Assembly (NCBI GenBank): GCA_001028025.1
Contig: LDAQ01000017.1
Coordinates: 1 to 64,000, forward strand
Direction of reading: 5' to 3'
DNA length: 64,000 bases
Source: Faecalicatena fissicatena
GTDB taxonomy: Bacteria; Bacillota; Clostridia; Lachnospirales; Lachnospiraceae
The translations under genes were made by a program, and so were the position numbers. Under the pieces are notes generated by a model, which was not told the DNA's origin, did not search any database, and saw only the letters and a program-made list of their open reading frames with translations. Shown here one piece after another: positions 16,867-25,491 of this stretch (position 1 is the first letter of the stretch; every line of letters begins with the position of its first letter).

Positions 16867-16900
16867 ACGGGAGGTGGAAAACACCGGTCCTGTCTCCCGT
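16867..16900. other. Small GC-rich hairpin in the 16.5-17.0 kb gap
   Basis: ACGGGAG (16867-16873) pairs with CTCCCGT (16894-16900), with GTG-GAAAA-CAC inside. No T-run. Apart from this, giant palindrome copy 2 and the promoter at 16940, I see nothing in this 550-base gap. Confidence 0.45.
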
Positions 16901-16939
16901 TAAACGTCTTCTCCACCGTCACTTAAAGCAAGATACAGG

Positions 16940-16968
16940 TTGTATTATTTGTGAAATCAATTTATAAT
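16940..16968 (+). promoter_or_regulatory. Promoter of the GNAT/GGDEF-EAL pair
   Basis: TTGTAT (16940-16945), a 17-base spacer and a perfect TATAAT (16963-16968), about 70 bases before the GNAT start. Confidence 0.7.
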
Positions 16969-17036
16969 GACTAAAAGGGGATTTTTCGGAGCCTTTTACT
17001 ATAGTATCTGGGGACAGATGGAGAGGGAGGTCACAT

Positions 17037-17552
17037 ATGAATCATTCAACTATTGTTTTTCGAAGAGCGAATGCAGATGATGCGCAGAAGATTGTCAGCT
17101 TTTATAATTTTGTTGGGGGCGAGACTACTTTTCTTAGTTTTGAAAAGGATGAGTATCCGTTGAATGTTGACGAACAGACTGCATCTATTCAGGCTCTGGA
17201 TGGGAATCAGAATAATATTATGCTGATGGCCATGGATGGAGACGAGATCGCGGGGATTGCTACGATCAGTTCCAGCCATAAGATTAAGGCACGCCATGAG
17301 GGAGAGCTTGGGATTGTCGTTGCCAGGAAGTATCAGGGACAGGGGATTGGATCGGAGTTGATCCGCCGGCTGATCGAATGGGCACGCGGCAACGGGGTGA
17401 CTACCAGAATCCGCCTGGATACGCGTACTGATAATACAGATGCGGTTTCTCTTTATCTGAAGTTTGGCTTTACCGTGGAGGGATGCTGCAAGAATTCTAC
17501 CCTTTTGAACGGCAAATACTATGATTTATATATTATGGGAATGATGCTGTAA
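17037..17552 (+). CDS. GNAT family N-acetyltransferase
   Basis: Acetyl-CoA-dependent acetyltransferase of 171 residues. The acetyl-CoA-binding motif is VARKYQGQGIGSELIRRL (a Q/RxxGxG/A form). Strand 4 (EGELGIVV) precedes it, and the C-terminal TDNTDAVSLYLKFGFTVEG is typical of RimI/RimJ-like enzymes. GGGAGG precedes the ATG. It is followed after 15 bases by the GGDEF-EAL gene, so the two are probably co-transcribed. Acceptor unknown. Confidence 0.93.
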   Translation: MNHSTIVFRRANADDAQKIVSFYNFVGGETTFLSFEKDEYPLNVDEQTASIQALDGNQNNIMLMAMDGDEIAGIATISSSHKIKARHEGELGIVVARKYQGQGIGSELIRRLIEWARGNGVTTRIRLDTRTDNTDAVSLYLKFGFTVEGCCKNSTLLNGKYYDLYIMGMML

Positions 17553-17567
17553 GGAGTACATAATAAA

Positions 17568-19493
17568 ATGACCTGGAATATTGCACCCGAAAGCATCTCT
17601 CTTGTGATGCTTGGGATTATTTTAATTTATTCACGAAAGGGCAGCCACCTTCCGACGTTGAAAAACAGAATGTTTCAGGGATGTCTGTTTGTTACTTTTT
17701 GTGCCATGCTGACGAATATATTGTCCACAGTTATGATTTATTTTTATCAGATTATTCCGCTGTGGATGACATGGCTGATTACCACGCTATACTTTATCCT
17801 CACCCCGCTGATGGGAATGACCTATTTTTTATACACTCTGGCAATCATTTACACCGAAAGCCCTAATTTAAAAAAGGCATTTCTCTTCTGCTCTATCCCG
17901 GGGCTTGGATATGCTGTTCTTGTTGTGCTCAACCCATTTACCCGGAATATCTTCGATCTTACAGCAGCCCAAGGGTATACGCGGGGAAGCATGATTGGCA
18001 CAACTTACCTCATCTTCTATTTCTACTGCCTGGCATGTATTGTGGTTACCCTGAAAAACTATCAGAAACTTGACAAAGAAATTTCCAGGATTTTAGCGGC
18101 ATTTCCGGTACTTGCAGTCCTAGTCATCGTTTTCCAGCAGTTGTATCCACAGATTATTCTGTCCGGCACTGCTGCTACCTGTGCACTGCTCATTATATAT
18201 CTTCACCTGCAGAATAAACAGATATCACTGGATTATCTGACCAATCTTCCGAACCGGCAGGAGCTTTTGAATATGCTTACCCTGCTGCTTACCCGCTATC
18301 CCGACAGGCCATTTACGCTCGTCGTTGTATCTCTGCGCGATTTCCGCCAGATTAACAATACATGTGGACAACAGAACGGAGATGCTTTCCTGAAATCTGT
18401 TTCTCAATTTCTTAGCATGGCCGGGCCCCAGCAGAATGTTTACCGTTTCAGCGGAGATGAATTTGCACTTTTATTTCCCAGGGAAGATGATGACAAGATA
18501 AGAACCTGCATCTATGAAATTCAAAAACGGATGTCCGGCTCATGGCAGGTGAATGATTTCCATTTTACCCTTACCGCTGTCATAGGCGTTATCCGGCATA
18601 CGGAAGCCTCACAGACACTGGAGGAGACCATTGCCTCCATAGAATATGCCGTCATGCAGGCCAAAACCGAAAAATACGGGCAGATCTGCTATTGTGACAG
18701 AGCAATGCTGGCCAATCTGGAGCGCAGGCGCCAGATTATACAGATTTTAAAAGACAAACTGACTGACCAGAGCTTCGAAATGTTTTACCAGCCCATATAT
18801 GACATCAAGACAGGAAGTTTTCTCTATGCCGAATCCCTGATGAGAATGAACGATACCCCCATCGGGCCTGTTTATCCTTCGGAATTTATCCCAATCGCAG
18901 AAGAAACTGGTCTTCTCATTGAGATTACATACATTATCCTAAAAAAAGTATGCCAATTCATCAATCAGCTTCTGGAAATGCAGATACCAATCAAGTGTGT
19001 ACATGTCAATTTTTCAGCAATTCAGTTTTCTCAGCCAGAGCTGGCGAAAAAGGTGCTTGGCATCATTAACAGCTGCCACACTCCGGCACACACCTTAAAG
19101 ATCGAGTTTACAGAAAGCACCCTGGCGGAAAACCCGGAGATCGTAAGAGAATTCGCCCTGGAAATGGAACGGCACGGCATCATGATGGGACTGGACGACT
19201 TTGGCACCGGCTATTCCAATATAGCCACCGTCATCAGCCTTCCCTTCGGAACCGTAAAACTGGACCGCAGCCTCGTATACGCATCCATGGAAAACCCAAC
19301 CTCCGCCCTGGCCGTAAAAAACCTGGTCCGCACCTTCAAAGAACTCGGAATGCAAGTAGTCGCCGAAGGCGTAGAAACCGAAGAACAGCGGCAGCTCGTC
19401 ATCGACTTCGGGATAGATCAGATACAGGGTTACTACTATTCAAAACCACTATCAGAGGCAGATTTATTGAGGTTTTTAACTGGTAGGGTGTAG
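17568..19493 (+). CDS. Membrane GGDEF-EAL protein, probable c-di-GMP phosphodiesterase
   Basis: A 641-residue protein with six to seven N-terminal helices (to about residue 210), a GGDEF domain (about 225-370) and an EAL domain (about 385-640). The GGDEF signature reads FSGDEFALLF, so the first Gly is Ser and cyclase activity is doubtful. The EAL motif reads AESLMRM, but the catalytic set appears complete: the motif Glu, N in HVNFSAIQF, E in IEFTEST, DDFGTGYSN, K in VKLDRSL, AEGVET and QGYYYSKP. Phosphodiesterase activity is therefore likely. The last 300 bases use markedly more C-ending codons than the rest. Confidence 0.92.
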   Translation: MTWNIAPESISLVMLGIILIYSRKGSHLPTLKNRMFQGCLFVTFCAMLTNILSTVMIYFYQIIPLWMTWLITTLYFILTPLMGMTYFLYTLAIIYTESPNLKKAFLFCSIPGLGYAVLVVLNPFTRNIFDLTAAQGYTRGSMIGTTYLIFYFYCLACIVVTLKNYQKLDKEISRILAAFPVLAVLVIVFQQLYPQIILSGTAATCALLIIYLHLQNKQISLDYLTNLPNRQELLNMLTLLLTRYPDRPFTLVVVSLRDFRQINNTCGQQNGDAFLKSVSQFLSMAGPQQNVYRFSGDEFALLFPREDDDKIRTCIYEIQKRMSGSWQVNDFHFTLTAVIGVIRHTEASQTLEETIASIEYAVMQAKTEKYGQICYCDRAMLANLERRRQIIQILKDKLTDQSFEMFYQPIYDIKTGSFLYAESLMRMNDTPIGPVYPSEFIPIAEETGLLIEITYIILKKVCQFINQLLEMQIPIKCVHVNFSAIQFSQPELAKKVLGIINSCHTPAHTLKIEFTESTLAENPEIVREFALEMERHGIMMGLDDFGTGYSNIATVISLPFGTVKLDRSLVYASMENPTSALAVKNLVRTFKELGMQVVAEGVETEEQRQLVIDFGIDQIQGYYYSKPLSEADLLRFLTGRV

Positions 19494-19564
19494 AACGCCT
19501 GCCTGTGCATTTACTTCCCGCATATCCATTCCGATCCGTCGCTCCCGGCCGGACGCACCCAGCG

Positions 19565-19621
19565 GTCTGTGATGATGTCTGCGGGGGCGTCGGGGATGTC
19601 TGCGCAGACATCATCACAGAC
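19565..19621. repeat. 19-bp inverted repeat between convergent genes
   Basis: Arms 19565-19583 and 19603-19621 are perfect complements. The 3' arm overlaps an 18-base self-palindrome (19595-19612). It lies between the GGDEF-EAL and UroD-like stop codons. No T-run follows, so a terminator role is uncertain, and it lacks the giant-palindrome motifs. Confidence 0.7.
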
Positions 19622-19631
19622 AAGCGTCCCC

Positions 19632-20819
19632 TTACAGGTCAGCCCCTGCCTGTTCCATGATGTTTTTGAGTTTGTTTATATAATACTTATAATCCTCAAG
19701 CGAGGTAGAAGGCGCCACCTGATGGTCTGACCCGGGTATATATCCGCCGCCCCTGATTACAGGCAGGATACGCTCGAATTCTTTGTCTATGGCCTCCGGT
19801 CCTTTTGCGATCTCCAGTTTATTGAAACTTCCGATGAATTTCAGTTTTGGGAACTGTTTTCTGACTTCTACGATATCCATTCCTGCATTTACGTCCATAG
19901 GGAGGAAACCGTCCACTCCGGCAGCCATGAAGTTGGGAATCAGGCGGGCAAAATCTCCGTCGGTGTCTACGAATACATTCCCGACTCCATGCTCTTTGAA
20001 CAACGGAATCAGTGCTCTGTAATAGTCTGCCACAAATTCTTCAAAACAGTCCGGAGATACCATAGGGCCATTCTTCCCGCTTAAATCTTCCATAAAATAA
20101 ATCACATCCGGCTGTACCAGGTCTATGACCTTTAAAAGCTTTGTCCGGTAAATTTCCAGTATGTAATCATTGATCCCATGCAGCAGTTCAGGTTCATCAT
20201 AGAAAGCATACATATGTGCTTCGATTCCCATCAATTCACGCGGCACCCAGAAAAATCCTTCTATATTGAGGCGGATGGAATAATCTCCTCTATTGTGGCC
20301 CTCGGCCAGATGTCCATACGCAGCCTCGATCTGCTCATCCGAGAAATAGTTCTCCAGTTCCTTTTCAGCATGTTCTTTCAGCTTCTCCCAGTCTTCCATG
20401 GTCTCTATAACCGGCTTATAATCCAGTTCCAGATCGGAGCCCGTGTTTTTAATCACCTGTCTGCCGTAAATATCCTGCTTGATAATGTGTTCCGGCGTTT
20501 CCTCCACAATCTTTTCTTCAAAACGGCGGAAGGGAAGGACAAAATGTATTCTTCTAACAGGATCAAATCCCAGATACTTTTCATATTCCATTACTCCTTC
20601 GCCCCAGTCCACGGCAAGATATTTTTCAGACTGGTTTGCCTTGTTGCCGACAATATTATTGGTAATGTCTTTGGCCCCATCTGCTATTTCAGCAGGCATT
20701 CCTTCTTCTTTAAATCTATTTGTAGTCAATACCCATGGATAAAACGTCTCTGCAACGGTTCCCCGCCCTTCCGGCTTTTGAAAATTAAGAGTTGCCTGTT
20801 CCCGTTCTCGATTTGTCAT
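19632..20819 (-). CDS. UroD/MtaA-family methyltransferase
   Basis: A 395-residue TIM-barrel protein of the uroporphyrinogen decarboxylase superfamily, in the anaerobe branch related to MtaA/CmuA corrinoid methyltransferases. The evidence is the order of DVIYFMEDLSGKNGPMVSP, NVFVDTDGDFARLIPNFMAAGVDGFLP, KFIGSFNKLEIAKG and GGYIPGSDHQVAPSTSLEDY. The latter stretches match the methylcobamide:CoM-type C-terminus, where His and Cys/Asp bind zinc. No haem genes are near, so true UroD activity is unlikely. Methyl-group or sugar-derivative metabolism is inferred. Confidence 0.85.
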   Translation of the reverse strand: MTNREREQATLNFQKPEGRGTVAETFYPWVLTTNRFKEEGMPAEIADGAKDITNNIVGNKANQSEKYLAVDWGEGVMEYEKYLGFDPVRRIHFVLPFRRFEEKIVEETPEHIIKQDIYGRQVIKNTGSDLELDYKPVIETMEDWEKLKEHAEKELENYFSDEQIEAAYGHLAEGHNRGDYSIRLNIEGFFWVPRELMGIEAHMYAFYDEPELLHGINDYILEIYRTKLLKVIDLVQPDVIYFMEDLSGKNGPMVSPDCFEEFVADYYRALIPLFKEHGVGNVFVDTDGDFARLIPNFMAAGVDGFLPMDVNAGMDIVEVRKQFPKLKFIGSFNKLEIAKGPEAIDKEFERILPVIRGGGYIPGSDHQVAPSTSLEDYKYYINKLKNIMEQAGADL

Positions 20820-20851
20820 AATTCATCCCTCCACTATCAGTTTATAGCCTT

Positions 20852-20857
20852 ATTATA
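20852..20857 (-). promoter_or_regulatory. Candidate -10 of the UroD-like gene
   Basis: Minus strand TATAAT about 35 bases before the start. The -35 region is weak (TGTTTT at 17-18 bases). Confidence 0.45.
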
Positions 20858-20941
20858 GAGAAAAACGGCCCATAAAAACATGTAAATGCAAAACATTCTT
20901 TTGTAAAATCCAAAACTAATTCTTTTTGCGGGTGGGGGGAC

Positions 20942-21229
20942 GCCTGCCGCGGAATGGGACGGGGGACGGGCGGAGGCATATATCTGTCTGGAATACAGAC
21001 CGCTGTGCTAAGCAGCAGTAAGAGGAGACACGCAAAATCAGCCGGAATCATACGCATTCACCGCCTAAGCTGATGCTTAGGCGGCTCAGGCGTACTCAAA
21101 AGTTGATTTGGAGATCAACTTTTGTCCGGCTGATTTTGCGTGTCTCCTCTAACTGCTGCTAAGCTCGCTATGATGCATTCCAGACAGATATATGCCTCCG
21201 CGCGTCCCCCGTCCCATTCCGCGGCAGGC
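20942..21229 (+). repeat. Giant palindromic element copy 3
   Basis: Outer arms 20942-20994/21177-21229 pair over 53 bases with one mismatch. The 5' internal loop carries GACCGCT and the 3' loop CTCGCTATG. The inner stem 21007-21046/21125-21164 pairs at 38 of 40 positions, and the two exceptions are A-A mismatches at 21010/21161 and 21020/21151. The cap has a motif hairpin (21051-21094: ATTCA, stem, CTGATG, stem, CTCAG) and then a plain AT hairpin (21096-21125). It is the closest relative of copy 1. Unlike the other copies its sense strand faces the neighbouring copy 4. Confidence 0.93.
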
Positions 21230-21281
21230 TGGTTCTTCCAGACGGTAGGTAAGAATTGGTTACATGGGGGATTCTGGACCG

Positions 21282-21367
21282 GTGCAGCGGATGGTCACGG
21301 GCTATGCGGAACTCATAAATCTCCGTTAGATATTACTTCTAACTTAGGTAGTGACCATCCGCTGCAC
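21282..21367. repeat. Intermediate inverted repeat between copies 3 and 4
   Basis: Arms 21282-21298 and 21351-21367 are perfect 17-base complements around 52 bases. That centre contains a small GTTAGA...TCTAAC hairpin. Outside them, ACATGGGGG...CCCTATGT adds weaker pairing with wobbles. It lacks the CTGATG cap and may be a degenerate or different member of the palindrome family. Confidence 0.75.
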
Positions 21368-21415
21368 CCGCTTAGATTCCCTATGTGAAGCCGTCCTGCC
21401 GCCTTGAAGAAAGCA

Positions 21416-21662
21416 GCTGCAGAGGAAACGGATATGTGGTGTGGCTGGGCATAAAATAAGTGTTACTGCCCCTTAAGGAAATACAGCCTGATTTTATGGA
21501 TGAAATTTTTTCATCGAAAAAAATTCAAGGAGAGCTGAGCTGCGCTGTCATCAGGACAGCGCAGTGAATCTCTCCGGTTCCATAAAATCAGGCTGTATTT
21601 CCTTTAGGGGCAGTTAGCGAATGATCTGCCCAGCCACACCACATATCCGTTTCCTCTGCAGC
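21416..21662 (-). repeat. Giant palindromic element copy 4
   Basis: Outer arms 21416-21451/21627-21662 pair perfectly over 36 bases. The inner stem has T-T mismatches at 21464/21615 and 21474/21605, exactly 10 apart; these are A-A on the minus (sense) strand. On that strand the cap reads GGAGAG, ATTCA, stem, CTGATG loop, stem, CTCAG, CTCTCC, then an AT-rich plain hairpin. It starts 30 bases after the stop of the YesN-like regulator, in the same orientation, so it would form the 3' end of the importer/two-component transcript. Confidence 0.92.
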
Positions 21663-21691
21663 GTCCCCCCTCAACCGCTCCGCCTCCACAT

Positions 21692-22441
21692 CTACCCCAT
21701 AAATCGTTTCCTGTACTCGCGGGGGGTGCATCCTACCGCATTTTTGAATACCTTACTGAAATAAAACTGGTCTGTAAACCCCAGTGTCTCCGCCACTTCC
21801 CCTATCAGACAGTCGTGGCTCTCCAATAGTTTTCTGGCCTCTGTTATTTTCAGATTGATTATGTACTCGTTGTATGTGCAGTTTTTATATTTTTTGAAGA
21901 TTTTACTTAAATAGGGCTGGCTTATCATGAACCTGCTGCAGATTCTTATGATACTGTTATCCTCTGACAAATGGCTTTTCACGTAGTGTTCTATCAGCGA
22001 TACCAGCTCTTTCCCCGATGGTTTTTCAGAAGAAAGATTAGTTAAATTCTTTTCATTGCTCATTGACGACAGAAGCTTTCTGATTCTTGAAAATAACTCT
22101 TCCATCTTTGATGGCTCCATTGGTTTCAGCAGATAATCGAATCCCCCATAAAGAAATGCATCATGTACATAATGGAAGTCTGAATATCCGCTGACTGCGA
22201 TGCAGACAGCAGGCCTATCTTCCTGCTGTCCAATATACTTAATCAACTCGATACCGCTTTTTTTCGGCATTTTCATATCGGTCAGAATTACATCAGGATG
22301 GATCTCTTCAAAAATCTCGATCGCCCGGTCTACGGAATACGCCTCCGCAACCACCTCGAAATCCTTTATCCTCTGAGAAATCGCCCTTTTCTCGGCCTCC
22401 AGTATTGCCGGTTCATCATCTACTAAGAGAACTTTATACAT
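21692..22441 (-). CDS. YesN-like response regulator with AraC-type output domain
   Basis: A 249-residue two-component regulator. The receiver domain (about 1-120) has acidic residues VDDE, phospho-acceptor Asp in DVILTDMKMP, Ser in AVSGYSD and Lys in YLLKPME. The C-terminal AraC/XylS domain (about 150-249) has two helix-turn-helix units ending FTDQFYFSKVFKNAVGCTPREYRK. It follows the histidine kinase by 15 bases and probably controls the sugar-importer genes upstream in the same operon. Confidence 0.95.
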   Translation of the reverse strand: MYKVLLVDDEPAILEAEKRAISQRIKDFEVVAEAYSVDRAIEIFEEIHPDVILTDMKMPKKSGIELIKYIGQQEDRPAVCIAVSGYSDFHYVHDAFLYGGFDYLLKPMEPSKMEELFSRIRKLLSSMSNEKNLTNLSSEKPSGKELVSLIEHYVKSHLSEDNSIIRICSRFMISQPYLSKIFKKYKNCTYNEYIINLKITEARKLLESHDCLIGEVAETLGFTDQFYFSKVFKNAVGCTPREYRKRFMG

Positions 22442-22456
22442 GCCTGTTTTCCTCCA

Positions 22457-24223
22457 TTACTCCAGTTTCATTTTCAATACAATTGTTGAGCCGCCAGTAT
22501 CATTTTCGCCTAATATTGTATAAGAAAAATCCTCGCCAAAAAAGATCGACAGACGGATCAGGGTTCCGCTCAGTCCCATACCGCCAAACTGAAGATTATC
22601 TGAAATTTCCTTGGAACCATGATCCCGGTGGAATGTCTCAATTCTGCTTCTCACCAGTTCAACGGTTTCCTGAGTGATACCGCAGCCGTTGTCTTTTATT
22701 TCCACAAAGGCATAGCCGTCAAATTCCACTACATATATCTGTATAAACACATGCTCTGACTCCAGAAGGCTGTACTTAATCGCATTTTCTACAAGGGGCT
22801 GCAGCGTCACTTTCGGCAGCATAAAATAATCCAGATCTCCATGCACTGTTATTTCATAATCCAGCCTCTGACGGTATCTGCTTTTCATGATAGCCAGATA
22901 AGCCTTCAGGTTATCCAGTTCTTCCTGCCAGGTCACTTCTACCGTTGTATAATCGGATGCGTAACGCATAATTTCAGACAAACAGTAACAGGCATTTGCC
23001 GCTTCCTGCTGCTCACCGTTTTCACACATATTCGCAATACTTCCCAGCGTATTGTACATGAAATGTGGACTGATCTCCGACTGCAGTATGCCGAACAATG
23101 TTTTTGTCTGTACATCTGCCATCTGCTTCTCCCGCTCCATGGACTTTCTCAGGCGCGCCGCCATATCCTCAAAAGCAGTGACAAGAATTCTTGTTTCCCA
23201 GTCCATGTCCATCGTAAGCTGATGCTCTGTAAAATTTTCAAGTTTTGTCCCCTGCATCATTTTTACAAAAGTATCAATCGGTCGCATTATTTTTTTTGTT
23301 ACAAATAAAATATAGATGATCGTAAAAGCAATCAGGAGCACCGCAACGAGAACAATTCCCTGTATCGTATTTCTCAAAGATTTGTACAGCACCTTTTCCG
23401 GCAGTACGATTACAGTTCTGCAGGAGTAATAATTGGAACTGGCCATGGTTACGATCTCCGAGCCTGTGTCCCTCACCTTCACATACTGTTCCGTCATTTC
23501 AGCAAAATGCCATATCTTATCTTCCGGATTCTTCCAGGTTACATCTGCGTAAAACAAATCCTCCTGTTCACCTATGAAGACGATTGTATTCAAATCATTG
23601 CCGCTCCACTTCACATTACAGATATTCCTTATGTAAAAATAATTCTGCTGTACCTCAATATAACCGACAATCTCCTTTGACGGAGTTTTTATTGGTTTAA
23701 TTTCCGTAATTACAACACCTTTTGTCGATGGTGCCCAGAAATCTTCTGCAGGCCCCAGAAACACCCGGCTGTCGGCCGCATTAAAGCTGTATTTTGATTC
23801 GATGTACTCCACCCGGGAGGCAACGTCCGCGCGTTCTGCTTCCGCGTCTCCAGTGCAGATAAAGCTTCCGGTCTTATCATAGACTGTAATACGCCGGATA
23901 TCCGATTTATTCTTATATGAATTTACCAGAATCCGCTTAACGTCCTGTCCGTCCTCCTGATTCCAGCTTCCCGCAAATTCCTGCCACAAATCCAGGAAAT
24001 TAGCATTCGTCAGTACATCCACCGCGGCCTGTTCCATATTGGCCAGCCTGTTATCAATCTGCTCCATTGTAGCATCGGTAGTCTGAATCAGGTTACTGAC
24101 CCCGTCTTCGTAAATCGAATCTTTACTGTACCGGTAAAATACCACGGCTACCACAGTTATCATCAGAATTACAAATACAGCATATGTAATGGACAGTTTT
24201 GTCCCCGCTTTCTGCTTTTTCAT
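22457..24223 (-). CDS. YesM-like sensor histidine kinase
   Basis: A 588-residue membrane kinase of the LytS/YesM type. Helix 1 (about 10-30) is followed by an extracytoplasmic sensor domain (to about 275), helix 2 (about 280-300), HAMP, and the His-kinase motif ISPHFMYNTLGSIANM with the phosphorylated His. The ATPase domain has LVENAIKYSL, DNGCGI and GGMGLSGTLIRL. The ATG at 24223 is preferred, six bases after GGAG, over the TTG at 24235. It probably senses a sugar or the importer's binding protein. Confidence 0.94.
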   Translation of the reverse strand: MKKQKAGTKLSITYAVFVILMITVVAVVFYRYSKDSIYEDGVSNLIQTTDATMEQIDNRLANMEQAAVDVLTNANFLDLWQEFAGSWNQEDGQDVKRILVNSYKNKSDIRRITVYDKTGSFICTGDAEAERADVASRVEYIESKYSFNAADSRVFLGPAEDFWAPSTKGVVITEIKPIKTPSKEIVGYIEVQQNYFYIRNICNVKWSGNDLNTIVFIGEQEDLFYADVTWKNPEDKIWHFAEMTEQYVKVRDTGSEIVTMASSNYYSCRTVIVLPEKVLYKSLRNTIQGIVLVAVLLIAFTIIYILFVTKKIMRPIDTFVKMMQGTKLENFTEHQLTMDMDWETRILVTAFEDMAARLRKSMEREKQMADVQTKTLFGILQSEISPHFMYNTLGSIANMCENGEQQEAANACYCLSEIMRYASDYTTVEVTWQEELDNLKAYLAIMKSRYRQRLDYEITVHGDLDYFMLPKVTLQPLVENAIKYSLLESEHVFIQIYVVEFDGYAFVEIKDNGCGITQETVELVRSRIETFHRDHGSKEISDNLQFGGMGLSGTLIRLSIFFGEDFSYTILGENDTGGSTIVLKMKLE

Positions 24224-24301
24224 ATCCTTCTCCAAACTCCCGTCTATAGCATAAGGAGGGCTGCTGCAAATTGCAGCACCCCTCGGATATCATACTATCA
24301 T

Positions 24302-25432
24302 TTAGTAATCAAATTCATCTACATTAGATGCATCAAATACAAGCGCATCCCCTAATACACACTGTGCATCTACGATATCTTTTGCACCAAGTCTTCCTGC
24401 ATCAATGCTTGTTGATTCAGGAGTAATGGTTCCTTCTGACAGCTGATAAGCAGTCTGAACTGCTAGATATCCAAGATCCATACAATTCCAGAGAACACCG
24501 GCATTCAGCGGATTCTCATCGTCTTTGATGTAAGTTTTAAGTGCGTTCGGTGTTGCAAGACCTGTCATGGAAACTACTTTTGCGTCCGGTTTGCTGGATG
24601 CTGACTGATACTGTGCTCCAAGTGCCGGTGTTGCCATAGAAGACAAGCCGATTGCCGCCTGAATCTTATCTTCGCCTTCGCCCATACGTCCGATCAATGT
24701 TGCACATTCGCTGTTTACCTTTGTCTCATCGGTTCCAGGATAGTATACATCGGTCTCCGGGTTCTTGATCTGCATGAACTTGTAATCATCTGTTTTAAGC
24801 AGTGCGTTGATTGCATCTTCCCATGCTTTCTGGTTTGCATCTGTTCCTGAACTGGATACAAGAGCGATGTTAGCAGTTTTGCTGTCTCCATAGCCTTTGT
24901 CTTTCAGGTCATTTGCTGCGCCGTCCAGAAGTCCTTTTGCTGCGCTTTCTGCTGTAATCTGGTTTACAAAAATATCTCTGGAATCTTCCTGTGCATCTGC
25001 ATCAAATGTAACTACTTTGATTCCGGCATCCTGTGCTTTCTTCAATGTTGGTGCAATAGCGGTCGGATCGTTAGGTGATACAACAATAACATTTACTCCC
25101 TGGGCAATCCAGCCCTCCAGGATATCAACCTGTTTCTGGTTTGTTGCCTGATCCTGTGAAGGACCGTCATACAGAAGCGTAATTCCCAGCTCGTCTGCTG
25201 CTTCCTGAGCGCCTGTCTTGCAGGCATCGAAGTAATTCTCACCCTTGAACTTAGGAAGCATTGCAACGGTCATATCCCCATCGTCATTTGAATCCTTGCT
25301 GCCTGAATCCTCCGTCTTTGTGTCTGCTTTGGGTGCCTCCGTCTTAGAAACACACCCTGCCAGCATTGTGATTGCCATTGCAGCAACCAATGTTCCGCCA
25401 ACTACCTTTTTCATTAACTCTTTTGCTTTCAT
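24302..25432 (-). CDS. LsrB/RbsB-family substrate-binding lipoprotein
   Basis: A 376-residue extracellular solute-binding lipoprotein. The signal peptide has lipobox MLAGC (Cys about 27), then a polar linker, then a periplasmic-binding-protein-4 fold. The segments LLYDGPSQDQATNQKQVDIL, GVNVIVVSPNDPTAIAPTL, VTFDADAQ and the C-terminal FDY match LsrB/RhaS-like AI-2 or rhamnose binding proteins better than plain RbsB. The ligand is inferred to be a pentose/deoxyhexose or AI-2-type furanosyl compound. It is encoded after the permeases. Confidence 0.9.
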   Translation of the reverse strand: MKAKELMKKVVGGTLVAAMAITMLAGCVSKTEAPKADTKTEDSGSKDSNDDGDMTVAMLPKFKGENYFDACKTGAQEAADELGITLLYDGPSQDQATNQKQVDILEGWIAQGVNVIVVSPNDPTAIAPTLKKAQDAGIKVVTFDADAQEDSRDIFVNQITAESAAKGLLDGAANDLKDKGYGDSKTANIALVSSSGTDANQKAWEDAINALLKTDDYKFMQIKNPETDVYYPGTDETKVNSECATLIGRMGEGEDKIQAAIGLSSMATPALGAQYQSASSKPDAKVVSMTGLATPNALKTYIKDDENPLNAGVLWNCMDLGYLAVQTAYQLSEGTITPESTSIDAGRLGAKDIVDAQCVLGDALVFDASNVDEFDY

Positions 25433-25491
25433 ACTTCCTCTTTCCTTTCCTTTTTATTGTATATATAATACTTTCGTATTACAATCCCTTT

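Noticed and set aside
19632..20819. True uroporphyrinogen decarboxylase (hemE)
   Set aside because: The sequence fits the anaerobic MtaA/CmuA-like branch and there are no tetrapyrrole genes around it.
20942..21662. Insertion sequence or MITE pair
   Set aside because: There is no transposase, no conserved terminal repeats and no evident target duplication, and arm sequences differ between copies while pairing is kept. A folded-element explanation fits better, though mobility is not excluded.
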